A stretch of 64,000 nt of DNA from Limimaricola sp. (GCF_016125575.1 NZ_WGLM01000003.1:62001-126000), one strand, 5' to 3'; shown: positions 53,012-63,196, counted from the stretch's first letter. Notes: generated by a model from the letters alone, not told the origin. A program made the numbers and translations.

Positions 53012-56000
53012 TCAGGCAAGATCCCAGACATAGCTTGAGTCGATCAGTTTGCCCGCGTCATCGAATGTCTGGGTCCACACGGACCAGGCGCGGCTGTCGC
53101 TGATATCCTCAAAGACGAAACTGTCGCGTAGACCGTCCGGCCCGTAGGTCGTGGTCGCGATGTCCCCATCCGACTGGGTATCGACCGTCTGCGTCAGGAC
53201 GCGACCGCTGTAGCTCCATTCGAGGGTCCGATGGCCACCAGCGTCCTCGATGATGCTCCGCATTACCCGCTGGCCTGCATCGTTGAACGTGTCGGTGTAC
53301 GACGCAGCCCAGCCAAGGCTGCCGCTGATGTCTTCGAAGACGAAAGTGTCGCGCAGACCATCTGAGCCAAATGTCGTGGTCTCGATATCGCCGTCGGCCT
53401 GCGTGCTGACGGTCTGCGTCAGGACGCTGCCGCTATAGCTCCATTCGAGGGTCCGATGGCCACCATCGTCCTCGACAATGCTCCGCATCACCCGCTGGCC
53501 CGCGTCATTGAACGTGTCCGTGTAGGACGCCGCCCAGCCAAGGCTGCCGCTGATGTCCTTGAAATCGAAACTGTCACGCAGACCGTCCGGCCCGTAGGTC
53601 GTGGTCTCGATATCGCCGTCGGCCTGCGTGTTGACGAACTGCGTCAGCACGCTGCCGCTGTAGCTCCATTCGAGGGTCCGATGGCCACCATCGTCCTCGA
53701 CAATGCTCCGCATCACCCGCTGGCCCGCATCGTTGAACGTGTCCGTGTAGGACGCCGCCCAGGCAAGGCTGCCGCTGATATCCTCGAAGAAGAAACTGTC
53801 GCGCAGACCGTCCGGCCCGTAGGTCGTGGTCGCGATATCGCCGTCGGCCTGCGTGTTGACGGTCTGCGTCAGGACATCGCCTGAGTAGCTGTAGGCGATC
53901 GTCCTTGAATCGCCGTCGTCCTGCATGATGCTGCGAAACACCGGCTGGCCCGCATCGTTGAACGTGACCGTGTAGGACGCCGCCCAGGCAAGGCTGTTGC
54001 TGATATCCTCGAAGACGAAACTGTCACGCATACCATCGGGACCAAACGTCGTGGTCGCGATATCGCCGTCGTCATAGACGGTCTCCCTCGACAGGGTATG
54101 CCCCTCCGCGTCGAAGACCTGCTCGATCGTGGTCCAGGGCAGAGCGCCAGCGTCGGTTCGGGTCTGCTTGACAGTGCCGTCCGGCAGAACCTCGTAGGTT
54201 GCATCCGGCAGTAGGCGGGCCAACCAGGGCAACCAGGTTACCTCGACCGCTTGCAACGTGGCGGGCTGCGTCCCGTCGTCGGAGAGCACCTCGATCTGAT
54301 ACTGCGCAAGGTGGGTCATGCCGGGACCGTTGAACCGCAACTCGCCGCTGTCCGGGTCCAGATCGAAGAGCGCGGCATCCGGGCCGGACAGGCTGTAATG
54401 CACCGCGCCGCCCGGGGTCGAAGCCGTCGAAAAGACGTGGATCACACCCGAGGCGTCGCTGGCCATGAAGATACCCGGCGCGGGCGTCAGGACAGGCACC
54501 GTCGCCGCCAGGGTGGCGGTGGACAGAACGGTATCGGAAAATACCAGGCTCTCCACGTCGAGACCGACCAGATCCGTTCCGTCGTTCCCATCCGAGAGGT
54601 CGGTATCGGTCACCCGCAGCCGGGTCCCTCCGTCCACCAGGGCAAAGGTAAAGTTCGTCGACACTCCAATGTAGACTGCCTGGTCGTTGCCGTCTCCGCC
54701 GGTCAGGATGTCGTCGCCGACCGATCCTTCCAGCGTGTCATCGCCGGCCCCGCCGTCGAGCCTGTCGTCCCCTGTCCCGCCGTCCAGCGTGTCGTTGTCT
54801 GCGCCGCCCTGCAGATCGTCGTTGCCCGCGCCGCCCCACAGCGTGTCGTTGCCGCCATTGCCGCGCAAGCTGTCGTCGCCGTCGCGCCCATCCAGCAACT
54901 CGCCGACAGCGTCGCTGCCCGACAAGATATCGCCGGCAGAGCCCCCGACGACGGCCTCGATGCCGACCAGCCGGTCATTGCCCTCGCCGGTGGCCGTGCC
55001 GGCGGCCAGGTCGACGATCATCCGGTTGGTGACCGAGATATACATGGCGAAGTCGAGTTCGCCATCGTCGCCGCTGCCGTCAAGAAGGTCGTCGCCGGCA
55101 CCGCCATAGAGCAAGTCCCGGCCATTGCCGCCGATCAACGTGTCATTGCCGCCATTGCCGATCAGGGTATCGTTGCCATCCTGACCGTCCAGCACGTCGT
55201 CGCCCGCGTCTTTGCCGGCAATCTCGTCGCCGAACTGGCTGCCCACGACACGCTCGATCCCGCTGAGGATATCATCGCCCTCACCCGAGGCGGTGCCTGC
55301 TTCGAGGTCGACGAGCACCCGGACAGAGGCCCCGGAGAAATCGGCGGTGTCGATGCCCGCGCCGCCGATCAGGGTGTCGTCGCCGGCACCGCCGATCAGC
55401 GTGTCATCGCCGCCATTTCCGATCAGGGTGTCGTTGCCCTCCCGACCGTCAAGCTCTTCGCCCGCGCTATCGGTCCCGGTGATTGCGTCGCCGGACTGGC
55501 CACCCAGCACGTGCTCGATTTCGACGATGCTGTCGTTGCCCTCGCCGGTGGCAGTCCCGGCGACAAGATCAATGGTCAGCCCGGCGGTCGCCGCCGAAAA
55601 ATCGGCAGTGTCGAAGCCCGCGCCGCCGTCCAGCGCGTCGTCGCCCGCGCCACCGATGAGGGTGTCGTCGCCATACCCGCCCAGCAACTGGTCATGGCCT
55701 GCGCCGCCGTCGAGCGTGTCGTTCCCGTCTGCGCCGCGCAGGTAGTCGCTGTCGTCCTCGCCCAGCAGCAGGTCATTGCCAGAACCGCCGGTCAACTGGT
55801 CACGCCCGAGGCCACCGATCAGCGTGTTGTTGCCCCCGACACCGATCAGCAGGTCGTTGCCACCCCCGCCAAGCAGTTCGTTGTCCGTGGTCGCGGCACC
55901 GATGATCGTGTCGTTGCCGAAGCCGGCAATCACGCGTTCGATTCCGTTGAGGGTGTCGTTGCCGTTGCCCGACGCAGTGCCGTCGAACAGGCTGATCGTC

Positions 56001-59000
56001 AGGTTGCCGGAAAACGCCGAGAAATCGGCTGTGTCGATGCCCGCGCCGCCGGTCAGCGTGTCGTCGCCGCTGCCCCCTGTCAGCGTATCGTCGCCGTCGC
56101 CGCCAAAAAGCAGGTCATTGCCCGCGCCCCCGTCGAGATCGTCGTTCCCGGTCCCGCCGTCCAGGGTATCGCTCCCGTCGCCGCCGAACAGCTGGTCGAC
56201 GCCGTCGAGGCCGAGCAGCGAGTCGTTGCCGCCGAAACCCGCCAGCCGGTTGTCATTGGCGTCGCCCGTCAGCGTGTCATCGCCCGAGCCGCCGTCGATA
56301 TTCTCGATCCCCAGCAGCACGTCGGTGCCGGTTTGGGTGCTGCGCGCGGTGCCAACGCCAAGGTTGACGGTCAGTGCCGCGGTGGCCGAGCGATAGTTCG
56401 CCGTGTCGCTGCCATCGCCGCCGTCGAGAACGTCGAACCCGGCCCCGCCGATCAGCGTGTCGTCCCCCGCGCCGCCGCTGAGCGTGTCGTCCCCGCCGCC
56501 ACCGTCCAGAAGGTTGTTCTTCGCATCGCCGGACACGGTGTCGTTGCCCGATCCCAGCCACGCGCCTTCGAACCCGCTGATCGTATCGGTGTTGCCGCTG
56601 GCAACCGTCACGGTGCTGGCGTTGATCGAGAAGTTCAACGACGTGGTCACATCCGAGTAATCGAGGATATCGAAGCCCAACCCGCCGGACAGCGAATCGT
56701 CTCCATCGCCGCCGGAAATCGTGTCGTTGCCGGAAAAGCCGACGATCGTGTCCGCGCCCCCGTTGCCGCGCAAAAGGTCGTCGGCATTGCTGCGCCCAAG
56801 CAGCGTATCGCTCTGCGCCCCGCCCGCGATGCCCTCGAACCCGATGAGGGTATCGGTCCTGGCGGTGGCGCCGCTGCCCTTTGTCGCCGTCTGGGTTTCG
56901 AGATTGGCGGATACCGACACCCCCACCGCCGCGTAATCGACGAGGTCCACGCCGTCACCGCCGGTCAAGGTGCTGTTGCCCGCCCCCGCCACGACCGTAT
57001 CGTCGCCCCCCAGGGCGTCGATGCTTTGCGTGATGTCCGGATTGAGCGAGCCGGTCAGAACGTCATCGCCCTCCGTGCCGGTGACGAAGCGGACCTGCCT
57101 GTCATCGACCAGCGGCTGGTCGCCGGTGAAGCTGTCGCCCGGAAGGAACTGGACCTGCACCTCCATGCGCTCCAGCACGCGGTCGCTGCCATTCAAAACC
57201 TCAAGCTGGATGGAGACCTGCGTGCTATCCCAGAACCCGGCATGATCCGCGGAAATGCCGCCGGTCCAGATCCCGTCGCCGGTCTTCAGGTCATACCAGT
57301 CCGGTAAGAGAGAGGACCGGGGGGTGGCGCCGAACATCGACAGCGCGTTATCGACGGTCCTGTAGTTCGAGGTCACCCGGGTCAGGGTCTCGGTGGTCGT
57401 GTAGGTGTCGCCTTCGGAGTTGGTGTAGGTGAAACGCACCTTTTGCGCATTGGTCGCCGGGTCGAGGTCCACCACGAGAGTCGGGCTCTGGTTCGCTTCC
57501 AGCACATAGGTTGCCCCGGCGGTGACGCTGGCGCTTGCGGCGCCTTCAGGCGTCAGCAGCGACTCCCTGACGTAAAGGTCGTTGTAGACCTTATCGTAGG
57601 TAGTCGCGTCGCCGCTGGCCGCGTCGAGGAACAGAAGCTGCCGGATGTAGCGGCTTTGATCGGCATAGTCGGTGCCGGGGGGAAGATTGCTGGCGGAGAG
57701 GGTCGTGTGGAGCGCGCCGCCGGCATCGACCCGGGAGCCGAAATACATTCCCTCCGGCCGGCCCGTGGCCGGGTCCAGCGCATGTCCCACCAGCAGGATC
57801 GAGGCCCCGGCCTGTCCCCAGGTAACGCGCACGCCTTCGGGGTCGGAGGCAAAGATCACGTCGCCTTCGACGACGCCAGCCTCGAATTGCAGCGTATCGC
57901 CAGCCCCTTTCGACGGGTCGTCTCCGAAATCGAAGTCGAGGATGACGTCATGGCCGCCGCTGGTCACGAAAAGGTCCGCGCCCTTGTCAAAGCCATAATC
58001 CGACGCGAACTGCATCGCGCCGGTAAAGCGATTGGTCGCCGTGTCGAAATTCTGGGCGGATGCGCCGCCAATCAGGATGTCGTCGCCACTTCCGCCGACA
58101 AGGGTATCGTCGCCCGCGCCACCGAACAGCCGGCTGAGACCGGTGTCGCCCGTGCCGGCATCGGCCGCGAGCAGCAGGTCGTTGCCGGAAAGGCCGAACA
58201 GGTTGACCCGGTTGTCACCGATCGTTGCGGCATCGGCCGGAGCGCCGAACTGCTCGTTTCCTCCTATGGACAGAAGCGTGTCCTGATAGGCCCCGCCAAG
58301 CACGAAGGTCTCATTGTGCAACGTCGTGGGGTCTAGGATCGGTGCCGCAGCCGTCTTGCCCTCGACATAGAGGTTGCCCAGCGATCCGATGACGAAATAC
58401 GCCTCGCCCGGGCCGATTGAACTGCCGATGCGGTCGAACAGCGCCTGGACCGATTGCGTTACATCGGCATCGCCCAGCGACAGCTCCGCCAAGGTCTTGT
58501 ACACGCCGTCGCTGTCGCGGACCTTGAGGATCGTGTCGCCCGAGACCGGATCCTCGAACCCCCGGAAACTGAGGATGCGGTCGGGCCCGCTGAGCGTGTC
58601 GATGACGCTCTCCGCGAGCGCGGTGTGCGCGGCCTGGCCGGTGACATCGATGGCGCTGAAGAACGCGTCGTCGAACGCGATCTTCATGACCGGATCCACG
58701 ACGGCAAGGCCGCCGACAACGGTATCGACAGAGATGTCGAGATAAGGCTGCCCGTCCGCGCCAGTCACGGTGGAGAGCGCCAGCCCATCCGCCTCGCCGT
58801 CAAGCGCCGTGTAGAACACCACGTCGCCATTGGGGTTGAAATCCGCGACCTCCGTACGATCGCCCCCAGGGGTGTCGCCGGTCGGCGGTGCGTCGCCGCG
58901 GGCGTCATGCAGGAGGGTGATGGTTTCCACAAGGAATTCCGAGACGAAGCCGGCAGCATAGGCGCCGACGGGCGAGATGGAGAAATCCGAAAACGCGCTG

Positions 59001-59677
59001 CTGTCGACCCCGTTGAAAGCCGTCCGCACGGCCGAGGCGGTCAGCCCGCTCGTGTAGTCCGCCCAGTCCCAGCCGGTGCCGCTGAAACTCTCGACCGCAT
59101 TGCCGGAAAAGAACAGGTCGGCGCCTGCCCCGCCCACCAGCGTGTCGATCTCGCCGTTGTTGCGCAGGCCCGGATCGAGCACATCGGCCCCTGCCCCGCC
59201 GTCGAGGTAATCGCCGCCCTTGTCGCCAAAGAGGATGTCGTTGCCGGTGCCGCCATATCCCAGGTCGCCGCCGCCGTTCATCACGATCAGGTCGTCGCCC
59301 TCTTCGCCATAGACGGTGTCGGTATTGCTGCGGTTGGTCAGAAGAAAGACCTGATCGTTCCCCGTGCCGGCCTCGACGTAGACGGTGTAATTCGTCGAAG
59401 GATTCAGGATGCTTTCCCTGAGGATGTCATCCCCGCCGCCAAGATAGGAGGTGAGGCTCTCGGTGATCTTTTGGTGTCCCTCGGGGGGGACTCCGTCCTT
59501 GAAACGGGCGCCCTTCACCAGATCGTAGTTGGCCAGGTCGTTGCCATAGTGAACAAAGTTCCAACGATCTGGATCATTGGCAGTGAGCAACGTCACGAGC
59601 TTGAAGAAATCCGGGTTGCCGTCACTGTCGAGCGGCCCGTCCAGGTCAGGGTCCGAGTACAGAATGCGTTGTGCCAT
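53012..59677 (-). CDS. giant RTX (calcium-binding nonapeptide repeat) protein
   Basis: 2221 residues from the ATG at 59677. Order: short RTX clusters near residues 130-190 and 515-550; a large block of GGxGxDxLx repeats from about 866 to 1669 (for example GGAGDDTLIGGAGDD); a cadherin-like segment about 1736-1815 (LSGPDAALFDLDPDSGELRF); and about five 75-residue tandem repeats to the C-terminus. There is no N-terminal signal, as expected for type I secretion. No HlyB/HlyD/TolC genes are in the window. Likely a secreted or surface adhesin that folds on binding calcium outside the cell. It is divergent from the LysR-TPR gene. Confidence 0.92.
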   Translation of the reverse strand: MAQRILYSDPDLDGPLDSDGNPDFFKLVTLLTANDPDRWNFVHYGNDLANYDLVKGARFKDGVPPEGHQKITESLTSYLGGGDDILRESILNPSTNYTVYVEAGTGNDQVFLLTNRSNTDTVYGEEGDDLIVMNGGGDLGYGGTGNDILFGDKGGDYLDGGAGADVLDPGLRNNGEIDTLVGGAGADLFFSGNAVESFSGTGWDWADYTSGLTASAVRTAFNGVDSSAFSDFSISPVGAYAAGFVSEFLVETITLLHDARGDAPPTGDTPGGDRTEVADFNPNGDVVFYTALDGEADGLALSTVTGADGQPYLDISVDTVVGGLAVVDPVMKIAFDDAFFSAIDVTGQAAHTALAESVIDTLSGPDRILSFRGFEDPVSGDTILKVRDSDGVYKTLAELSLGDADVTQSVQALFDRIGSSIGPGEAYFVIGSLGNLYVEGKTAAAPILDPTTLHNETFVLGGAYQDTLLSIGGNEQFGAPADAATIGDNRVNLFGLSGNDLLLAADAGTGDTGLSRLFGGAGDDTLVGGSGDDILIGGASAQNFDTATNRFTGAMQFASDYGFDKGADLFVTSGGHDVILDFDFGDDPSKGAGDTLQFEAGVVEGDVIFASDPEGVRVTWGQAGASILLVGHALDPATGRPEGMYFGSRVDAGGALHTTLSASNLPPGTDYADQSRYIRQLLFLDAASGDATTYDKVYNDLYVRESLLTPEGAASASVTAGATYVLEANQSPTLVVDLDPATNAQKVRFTYTNSEGDTYTTTETLTRVTSNYRTVDNALSMFGATPRSSLLPDWYDLKTGDGIWTGGISADHAGFWDSTQVSIQLEVLNGSDRVLERMEVQVQFLPGDSFTGDQPLVDDRQVRFVTGTEGDDVLTGSLNPDITQSIDALGGDDTVVAGAGNSTLTGGDGVDLVDYAAVGVSVSANLETQTATKGSGATARTDTLIGFEGIAGGAQSDTLLGRSNADDLLRGNGGADTIVGFSGNDTISGGDGDDSLSGGLGFDILDYSDVTTSLNFSINASTVTVASGNTDTISGFEGAWLGSGNDTVSGDAKNNLLDGGGGDDTLSGGAGDDTLIGGAGFDVLDGGDGSDTANYRSATAALTVNLGVGTARSTQTGTDVLLGIENIDGGSGDDTLTGDANDNRLAGFGGNDSLLGLDGVDQLFGGDGSDTLDGGTGNDDLDGGAGNDLLFGGDGDDTLTGGSGDDTLTGGAGIDTADFSAFSGNLTISLFDGTASGNGNDTLNGIERVIAGFGNDTIIGAATTDNELLGGGGNDLLIGVGGNNTLIGGLGRDQLTGGSGNDLLLGEDDSDYLRGADGNDTLDGGAGHDQLLGGYGDDTLIGGAGDDALDGGAGFDTADFSAATAGLTIDLVAGTATGEGNDSIVEIEHVLGGQSGDAITGTDSAGEELDGREGNDTLIGNGGDDTLIGGAGDDTLIGGAGIDTADFSGASVRVLVDLEAGTASGEGDDILSGIERVVGSQFGDEIAGKDAGDDVLDGQDGNDTLIGNGGNDTLIGGNGRDLLYGGAGDDLLDGSGDDGELDFAMYISVTNRMIVDLAAGTATGEGNDRLVGIEAVVGGSAGDILSGSDAVGELLDGRDGDDSLRGNGGNDTLWGGAGNDDLQGGADNDTLDGGTGDDRLDGGAGDDTLEGSVGDDILTGGDGNDQAVYIGVSTNFTFALVDGGTRLRVTDTDLSDGNDGTDLVGLDVESLVFSDTVLSTATLAATVPVLTPAPGIFMASDASGVIHVFSTASTPGGAVHYSLSGPDAALFDLDPDSGELRFNGPGMTHLAQYQIEVLSDDGTQPATLQAVEVTWLPWLARLLPDATYEVLPDGTVKQTRTDAGALPWTTIEQVFDAEGHTLSRETVYDDGDIATTTFGPDGMRDSFVFEDISNSLAWAASYTVTFNDAGQPVFRSIMQDDGDSRTIAYSYSGDVLTQTVNTQADGDIATTTYGPDGLRDSFFFEDISGSLAWAASYTDTFNDAGQRVMRSIVEDDGGHRTLEWSYSGSVLTQFVNTQADGDIETTTYGPDGLRDSFDFKDISGSLGWAASYTDTFNDAGQRVMRSIVEDDGGHRTLEWSYSGSVLTQTVSTQADGDIETTTFGSDGLRDTFVFEDISGSLGWAASYTDTFNDAGQRVMRSIIEDAGGHRTLEWSYSGRVLTQTVDTQSDGDIATTTYGPDGLRDSFVFEDISDSRAWSVWTQTFDDAGKLIDSSYVWDLA
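53040..54115 (-). repeat. 75-residue C-terminal tandem repeats of the RTX protein
   Basis: A 225-base unit recurs about five times. The landmark CGAGGGTCCGATGGCCACC starts at 53221, 53446 and 53671, exactly 225 bases apart, with a diverged copy near 53896. Each protein unit contains ADGDI, TTTYGPDGLRDSF, SLAWAASYTDTFNDAGQRV and HRTLEWSYSGSVLTQ. The central units are nearly identical, pointing to recent unequal crossing-over or conversion. Confidence 0.9.
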
Positions 59678-59905
59678 TAGTGTTTGTTGCCTCGACCCTG
59701 TCAGCCCAGAACCGCAAATCCGCCGAGGCCGCTGAGACAGGCCGTGTTGGTTCAGTCCGGGCGCGTGTTGCCTGTATTCCATTTCGCGAATACCGGTGGG
59801 ATCGGACGCCGGTCCATTGCGGATTCGTCAACGGACGGGTGGACAAATCCCTGCGAGAGGCCATCCTCTCCCTGCATCACTGCGAACCTCTGGATTTTGC
59901 GGACC
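59678..59905. promoter_or_regulatory. divergent promoter region of the RTX and LysR-TPR genes
   Basis: 228 bases separate the two divergent starts. LysR-type proteins usually bind such shared regions. No clear T-N11-A box or sigma-70 hexamers could be singled out, so only the position supports a regulatory role. Confidence 0.4.
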
Positions 59906-61372
59906 ATGGACATCAAGGCGCTCAGCGATTTTCTGTGTCTCGCGGAAACCCGGAACTTCGGCCGCGCGGCGCAGATGCGCAACGTCACCGTCTCGGGCCT
60001 CAGCCGGCGGATCAAGTCGCTGGAAAACTGGGTGGGCGCTGAACTGATCGACCGAGGCGCGACTCCCATTGCGCTGACCGAGGCCGGCGAGGAATTCCGG
60101 GTTCTCGCGGCCGAGATCATCGGACACCTGCGCGCGGCCGAGACAGGCGGCAGGCTCCGTTTCCTGCCCACCCTGTTTCCGCCAAAGGCCCTGACCCCGG
60201 ACAAGAGCGGCCGCCGGACGGTCCCTCAGCCGGAACATGCCTCCATCACCGACAGCAGGCCGACCCTGGCCATCAAGCCGTTCCACAGCCTGTCGCGCCG
60301 GCAACTGGACATGGACTACAGCCGATCGCTGACCGACGCCCTGACAATGCACATGGCGCAGTCACCGTTCATCGAGCCCTTGCCGTCCGATCATGACTGC
60401 GAATACCTGATCGACGGCTCGCTGATCTGTGACGATCTCTCCGGGCATGTGACACTTCAGGTGACCCGTGCAAGCACGGCCCGCATGATCCTGTCACGCA
60501 GGTACAAGCTGAAGGTTGCACGCTTCGCCGCGGAAATGGACGACATCGCCGCCGATTTCGCCTGGACGATTTCCACCAAGTTACGCGCGCAAGTCTATGC
60601 CGAGGCCAGGCGGCGCCCAGCGCGGGACCGGACCAACCTGCAGAACTACATCTTCGTCCATGAGGCCGTGATCGCGCCCGGCACCCGCTCGGCGTCCATT
60701 GACGATGCCATTGCGCAACTGCGGCAACGCGAATGCGACACCTGGTGGACCGATCACATCGCGGCCTATGCCGAGCTGATGCGATGGGCCATGTCCCCCA
60801 ACGACCCCGCGCGCCTGCTGAGCGCGCGCGCGCATGCGGATGCCGCAACCGCGGCCAATCCGGATTTTCACCCGACACAGATCGCGACGGCCCTGATCGC
60901 CTGCCTGATGCGGGATTTCGACCTTGCCGAACATGCCCTCGACAGAGCGCTCGAACTTGCCCCCAACGATACGATGAACACCCTGCCCGCCGGGATCGTC
61001 AACCTCGCGCTCGGCCGCAGCGAAACGGCGCTGGACCTGATCCGCAAGGCCCGGAAATTCGAACACGGTTTGCTGTCCTACAGCTCGATCTTCGCGGCGG
61101 TGGCGCTCTACCAGATGGGACGCTACCGCGAGGCCGCGACCGAGATCGACCTGCGGCGGTCGCCCTTTCCAGACGCCATCGCCATCCGGCTTGCTGCGCT
61201 CGCGCAGGCCAACGCGCTGGAAGACGCGCTCGCACTAAAGGCCGCAAGCAACTATCTGCTTCCATCACACTGGAAGGTCTTTCACCTCGAACGGTTTCCC
61301 TTTGCGGACCCCGTCGCAACCGAAAACCTTCGCACTGGGCTGCAAAAGGCCGGGATCGAAACGGCGCCGTGA
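59906..61372 (+). CDS. LysR-type HTH fused to a TolB/FlgO-like and TPR regulatory region
   Basis: 488 residues from the ATG at 59906, chosen because the protein then starts like a LysR protein (MDIKALSDFLCLAETRNFGR). The winged HTH spans residues 1-60 (VSGLSRRIKSLENWVGAELI). The usual LysR substrate-binding domain is absent. Instead residues about 120-240 resemble the TolB/FlgO-like domain of CadC- or cyclase-linked regulators (LAIKPFHSL, YSRSLTDALTMHM, YLIDGSLI). TPR-like helices follow (ADAATAANPDFHPTQIATAL, ALDRALELAPNDTMNTLPAG). No membrane segment. It likely controls the divergent RTX gene. Confidence 0.82.
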   Translation: MDIKALSDFLCLAETRNFGRAAQMRNVTVSGLSRRIKSLENWVGAELIDRGATPIALTEAGEEFRVLAAEIIGHLRAAETGGRLRFLPTLFPPKALTPDKSGRRTVPQPEHASITDSRPTLAIKPFHSLSRRQLDMDYSRSLTDALTMHMAQSPFIEPLPSDHDCEYLIDGSLICDDLSGHVTLQVTRASTARMILSRRYKLKVARFAAEMDDIAADFAWTISTKLRAQVYAEARRRPARDRTNLQNYIFVHEAVIAPGTRSASIDDAIAQLRQRECDTWWTDHIAAYAELMRWAMSPNDPARLLSARAHADAATAANPDFHPTQIATALIACLMRDFDLAEHALDRALELAPNDTMNTLPAGIVNLALGRSETALDLIRKARKFEHGLLSYSSIFAAVALYQMGRYREAATEIDLRRSPFPDAIAIRLAALAQANALEDALALKAASNYLLPSHWKVFHLERFPFADPVATENLRTGLQKAGIETAP

Positions 61373-61797
61373 ACGGAGCACAAGAGCGGCAGATTCTGGC
61401 GGAAAACACCTGTTCGCGGGCGATTGATGGTAGCTTTTGGAGAGCGCGCGAGCGCCATTTCTGGCGGACTTTTGACGTTTGCTGCGCCGCGGGAAGTATC
61501 TTTGCCAGCTTGCGGAAGGTCACACGTATGCGCCTTCCGGGGCGAGGGCCGGCTAACAGCCCCTCCCGCATAACCCTCGAAAACAACGAAATAATCCGGC
61601 CGCAGCCGGATCGGGAGAACGCATTCGCGAGGGCAAGTGGCGGACAGTGAGGCCGCCAAAATACATTCCACGCCGTTCCAGAGCCTTCCACTTATCCCTT
61701 GTTTCCTATGGACTTTCTATCCGTGCAGTTCCACAGTTGTCCAGCCGGTTCCGATAAATAATGTGGGGCGGTATGTGGGATGCAGAGGGAGCGAGCC
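61373..61797. other. intergenic region ahead of the integrase
   Basis: 425 bases without a supported gene. It holds a perfect hairpin ATCCGGC-CGCA-GCCGGAT at 61594-61611 and GT-rich sequence just before the integrase (TGTGGGGCGGTATGTGGG, about 61761-61778). The left attachment site of the integrated element should lie here, but no tRNA gene or duplicated 3' end was recognised. Confidence 0.45.
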
Positions 61798-63069
61798 ATG
61801 CCGGGCAAGACAACGGGACGACACGAGAGCAAGAAGCTGTCCGCTGCCTTCGTCCGATCGGTTCGAGAGCCAGGGCGATACATGGACGGCGGCGGGCTCT
61901 TCCTCTTCGTTGACGCCTCCGGGGGCAAGCGGTGGGGACAGCGCATCGTCATTCGGGGACGGCGGACCGACCTCGGCCTAGGTGGGGTGGACGTGGTGAC
62001 GCTGGCCGAGGCCCGAGTGGCGGCCGACGCGAACCGAAGGCTTGCGCGGGCTGGTGGGGATCCACTGGCCGAGAAGCGGGCGAAGGCAGAGACGCCGACC
62101 TTCGCCGAGGCCGTGGAGCAGTATCTGGAAGTCATCGCGCCAGAGTTCCGCAGCGAGAAGCACCTGAAACAATGGCGCTCGACGTTGGACACCTACGCCG
62201 GGCCGGTGCTGGGGCGGATGCTGGTGTCCGACATTGCCCTGCCCGATGTGCTGCGCGTCTTGCAGCCCATCTGGACCGACAAGACCGAGACGGCGCGACG
62301 GCTGCGCGGGCGGATCGAAAGTGTCTTGGACTGGGCGTCCGTCTCAGGGCACAGGACGGGCGACAACCCTGCGCGCTGGCGAGGCAACCTCGACAAGAAG
62401 CTTCCCAAGCCGAACAAGGTGGCCGAGAAGGACAACCAGCCAGCCTTGGCCCTTGCAGACCTGCCGCGATGGTGGCGGGCCCTTGCCCAGCGCGACGGCA
62501 TCGCCGCACAGGCGCTGGCGTTCTTGACCCTGACCGCCGCGCGATCTGGCGAAGTCCGGGGCATGGCATGGGATGAAGTCGATATGGACCGGGCGCTGTG
62601 GGTCATCCCGGCCACGCGCATGAAGATGAAGCGTGAACACCGCGTGCCGCTCACCACCGAGGCTGTCGCGATGCTGCGCGCCCTGCCCCGGCTGGCGGGC
62701 AACCCCTACGTCTTTTTCGCGCCGCGTGGCGGGATGCTGTCCGACATGTCGATAAGCGCCGTCATGCGGCGGATGCAGGAAGCCGAAGTGAAGGCGGGCC
62801 GCCCCGGCTGGCTCGACCCGGTGAACAAACGCCCCGCTGTGCCGCATGGCTTGCGCTCGAGCTTCCGTCAGTGGGCCGCGGAGCAAGGCGTGGACCGCGA
62901 CATGGCCGAGATGGCGCTTGCCCACCGTGTCGGGGACGCGACCGAAAGGGCCTACCAGCGGTCAGACATGCTGGAACGGCGCCGCGCACTGGCGGCGGCA
63001 TGGGCCCGGTTCGTGAAGGGTGAGGCGGGCGGGAATGTTGTCGATCTGGCAGGCAAGCGCGCGGGGTGA
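61798..63069 (+). CDS. tyrosine-type integrase (DUF4102/P4-like)
   Basis: 423 residues from the ATG at 61798, with AGGGAG six bases upstream; ATG 61780 is also in frame. The N-terminal DUF4102 domain (YMDGGGLFLFVDASGGKRWG, LGLGGVDVVTLAEAR) and a core-binding domain precede the catalytic domain: Arg in AARSGEVRGMAWDEVD, His-x-x-Arg in HGLRSSFRQWAAEQG, His in LAHRVGDATERAY and the nucleophile Tyr in that last segment. Such integrases insert islands and satellite phages, usually at tRNA or tmRNA genes. The cargo runs rightward. Confidence 0.92.
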   Translation: MPGKTTGRHESKKLSAAFVRSVREPGRYMDGGGLFLFVDASGGKRWGQRIVIRGRRTDLGLGGVDVVTLAEARVAADANRRLARAGGDPLAEKRAKAETPTFAEAVEQYLEVIAPEFRSEKHLKQWRSTLDTYAGPVLGRMLVSDIALPDVLRVLQPIWTDKTETARRLRGRIESVLDWASVSGHRTGDNPARWRGNLDKKLPKPNKVAEKDNQPALALADLPRWWRALAQRDGIAAQALAFLTLTAARSGEVRGMAWDEVDMDRALWVIPATRMKMKREHRVPLTTEAVAMLRALPRLAGNPYVFFAPRGGMLSDMSISAVMRRMQEAEVKAGRPGWLDPVNKRPAVPHGLRSSFRQWAAEQGVDRDMAEMALAHRVGDATERAYQRSDMLERRRALAAAWARFVKGEAGGNVVDLAGKRAG

Positions 63070-63196
63070 TTCCCTGCTGCTGACATGCTGTCAATAGGGC
63101 TAAGGCTCTGATTTCCCAAGAGTGCCGAGTGCGTGCATATGGGAATTCTCCGGACTGTTCCACGGTTCGGGCATGGACCAAAAACGGAGGTGTCCC

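Noticed and set aside
54690-57080. Regular repeats as a possible CRISPR array
   Set aside because: The period is about 27 bases with no unique spacers and the sequence encodes canonical RTX nonapeptides in one frame.
54251-57307. A 1018-codon open frame on the plus strand opposite the RTX gene
   Set aside because: It mirrors the Gly/Asp-rich repeats in another frame of GC-rich DNA, has repetitive low-complexity Val/Ala/Asp content and no family motif. The minus-strand RTX reading is far better.
61594-61611. Hairpin ATCCGGC-CGCA-GCCGGAT as a terminator of the LysR-TPR gene
   Set aside because: It lies over 220 bases past the stop and has no T run in the plus direction. A minus-strand role has no gene to serve.
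61640-61797. A tRNA or tmRNA 3' end as attachment site
   Set aside because: No T-arm plus acceptor sequence or terminal CCA in the right context could be found by eye.
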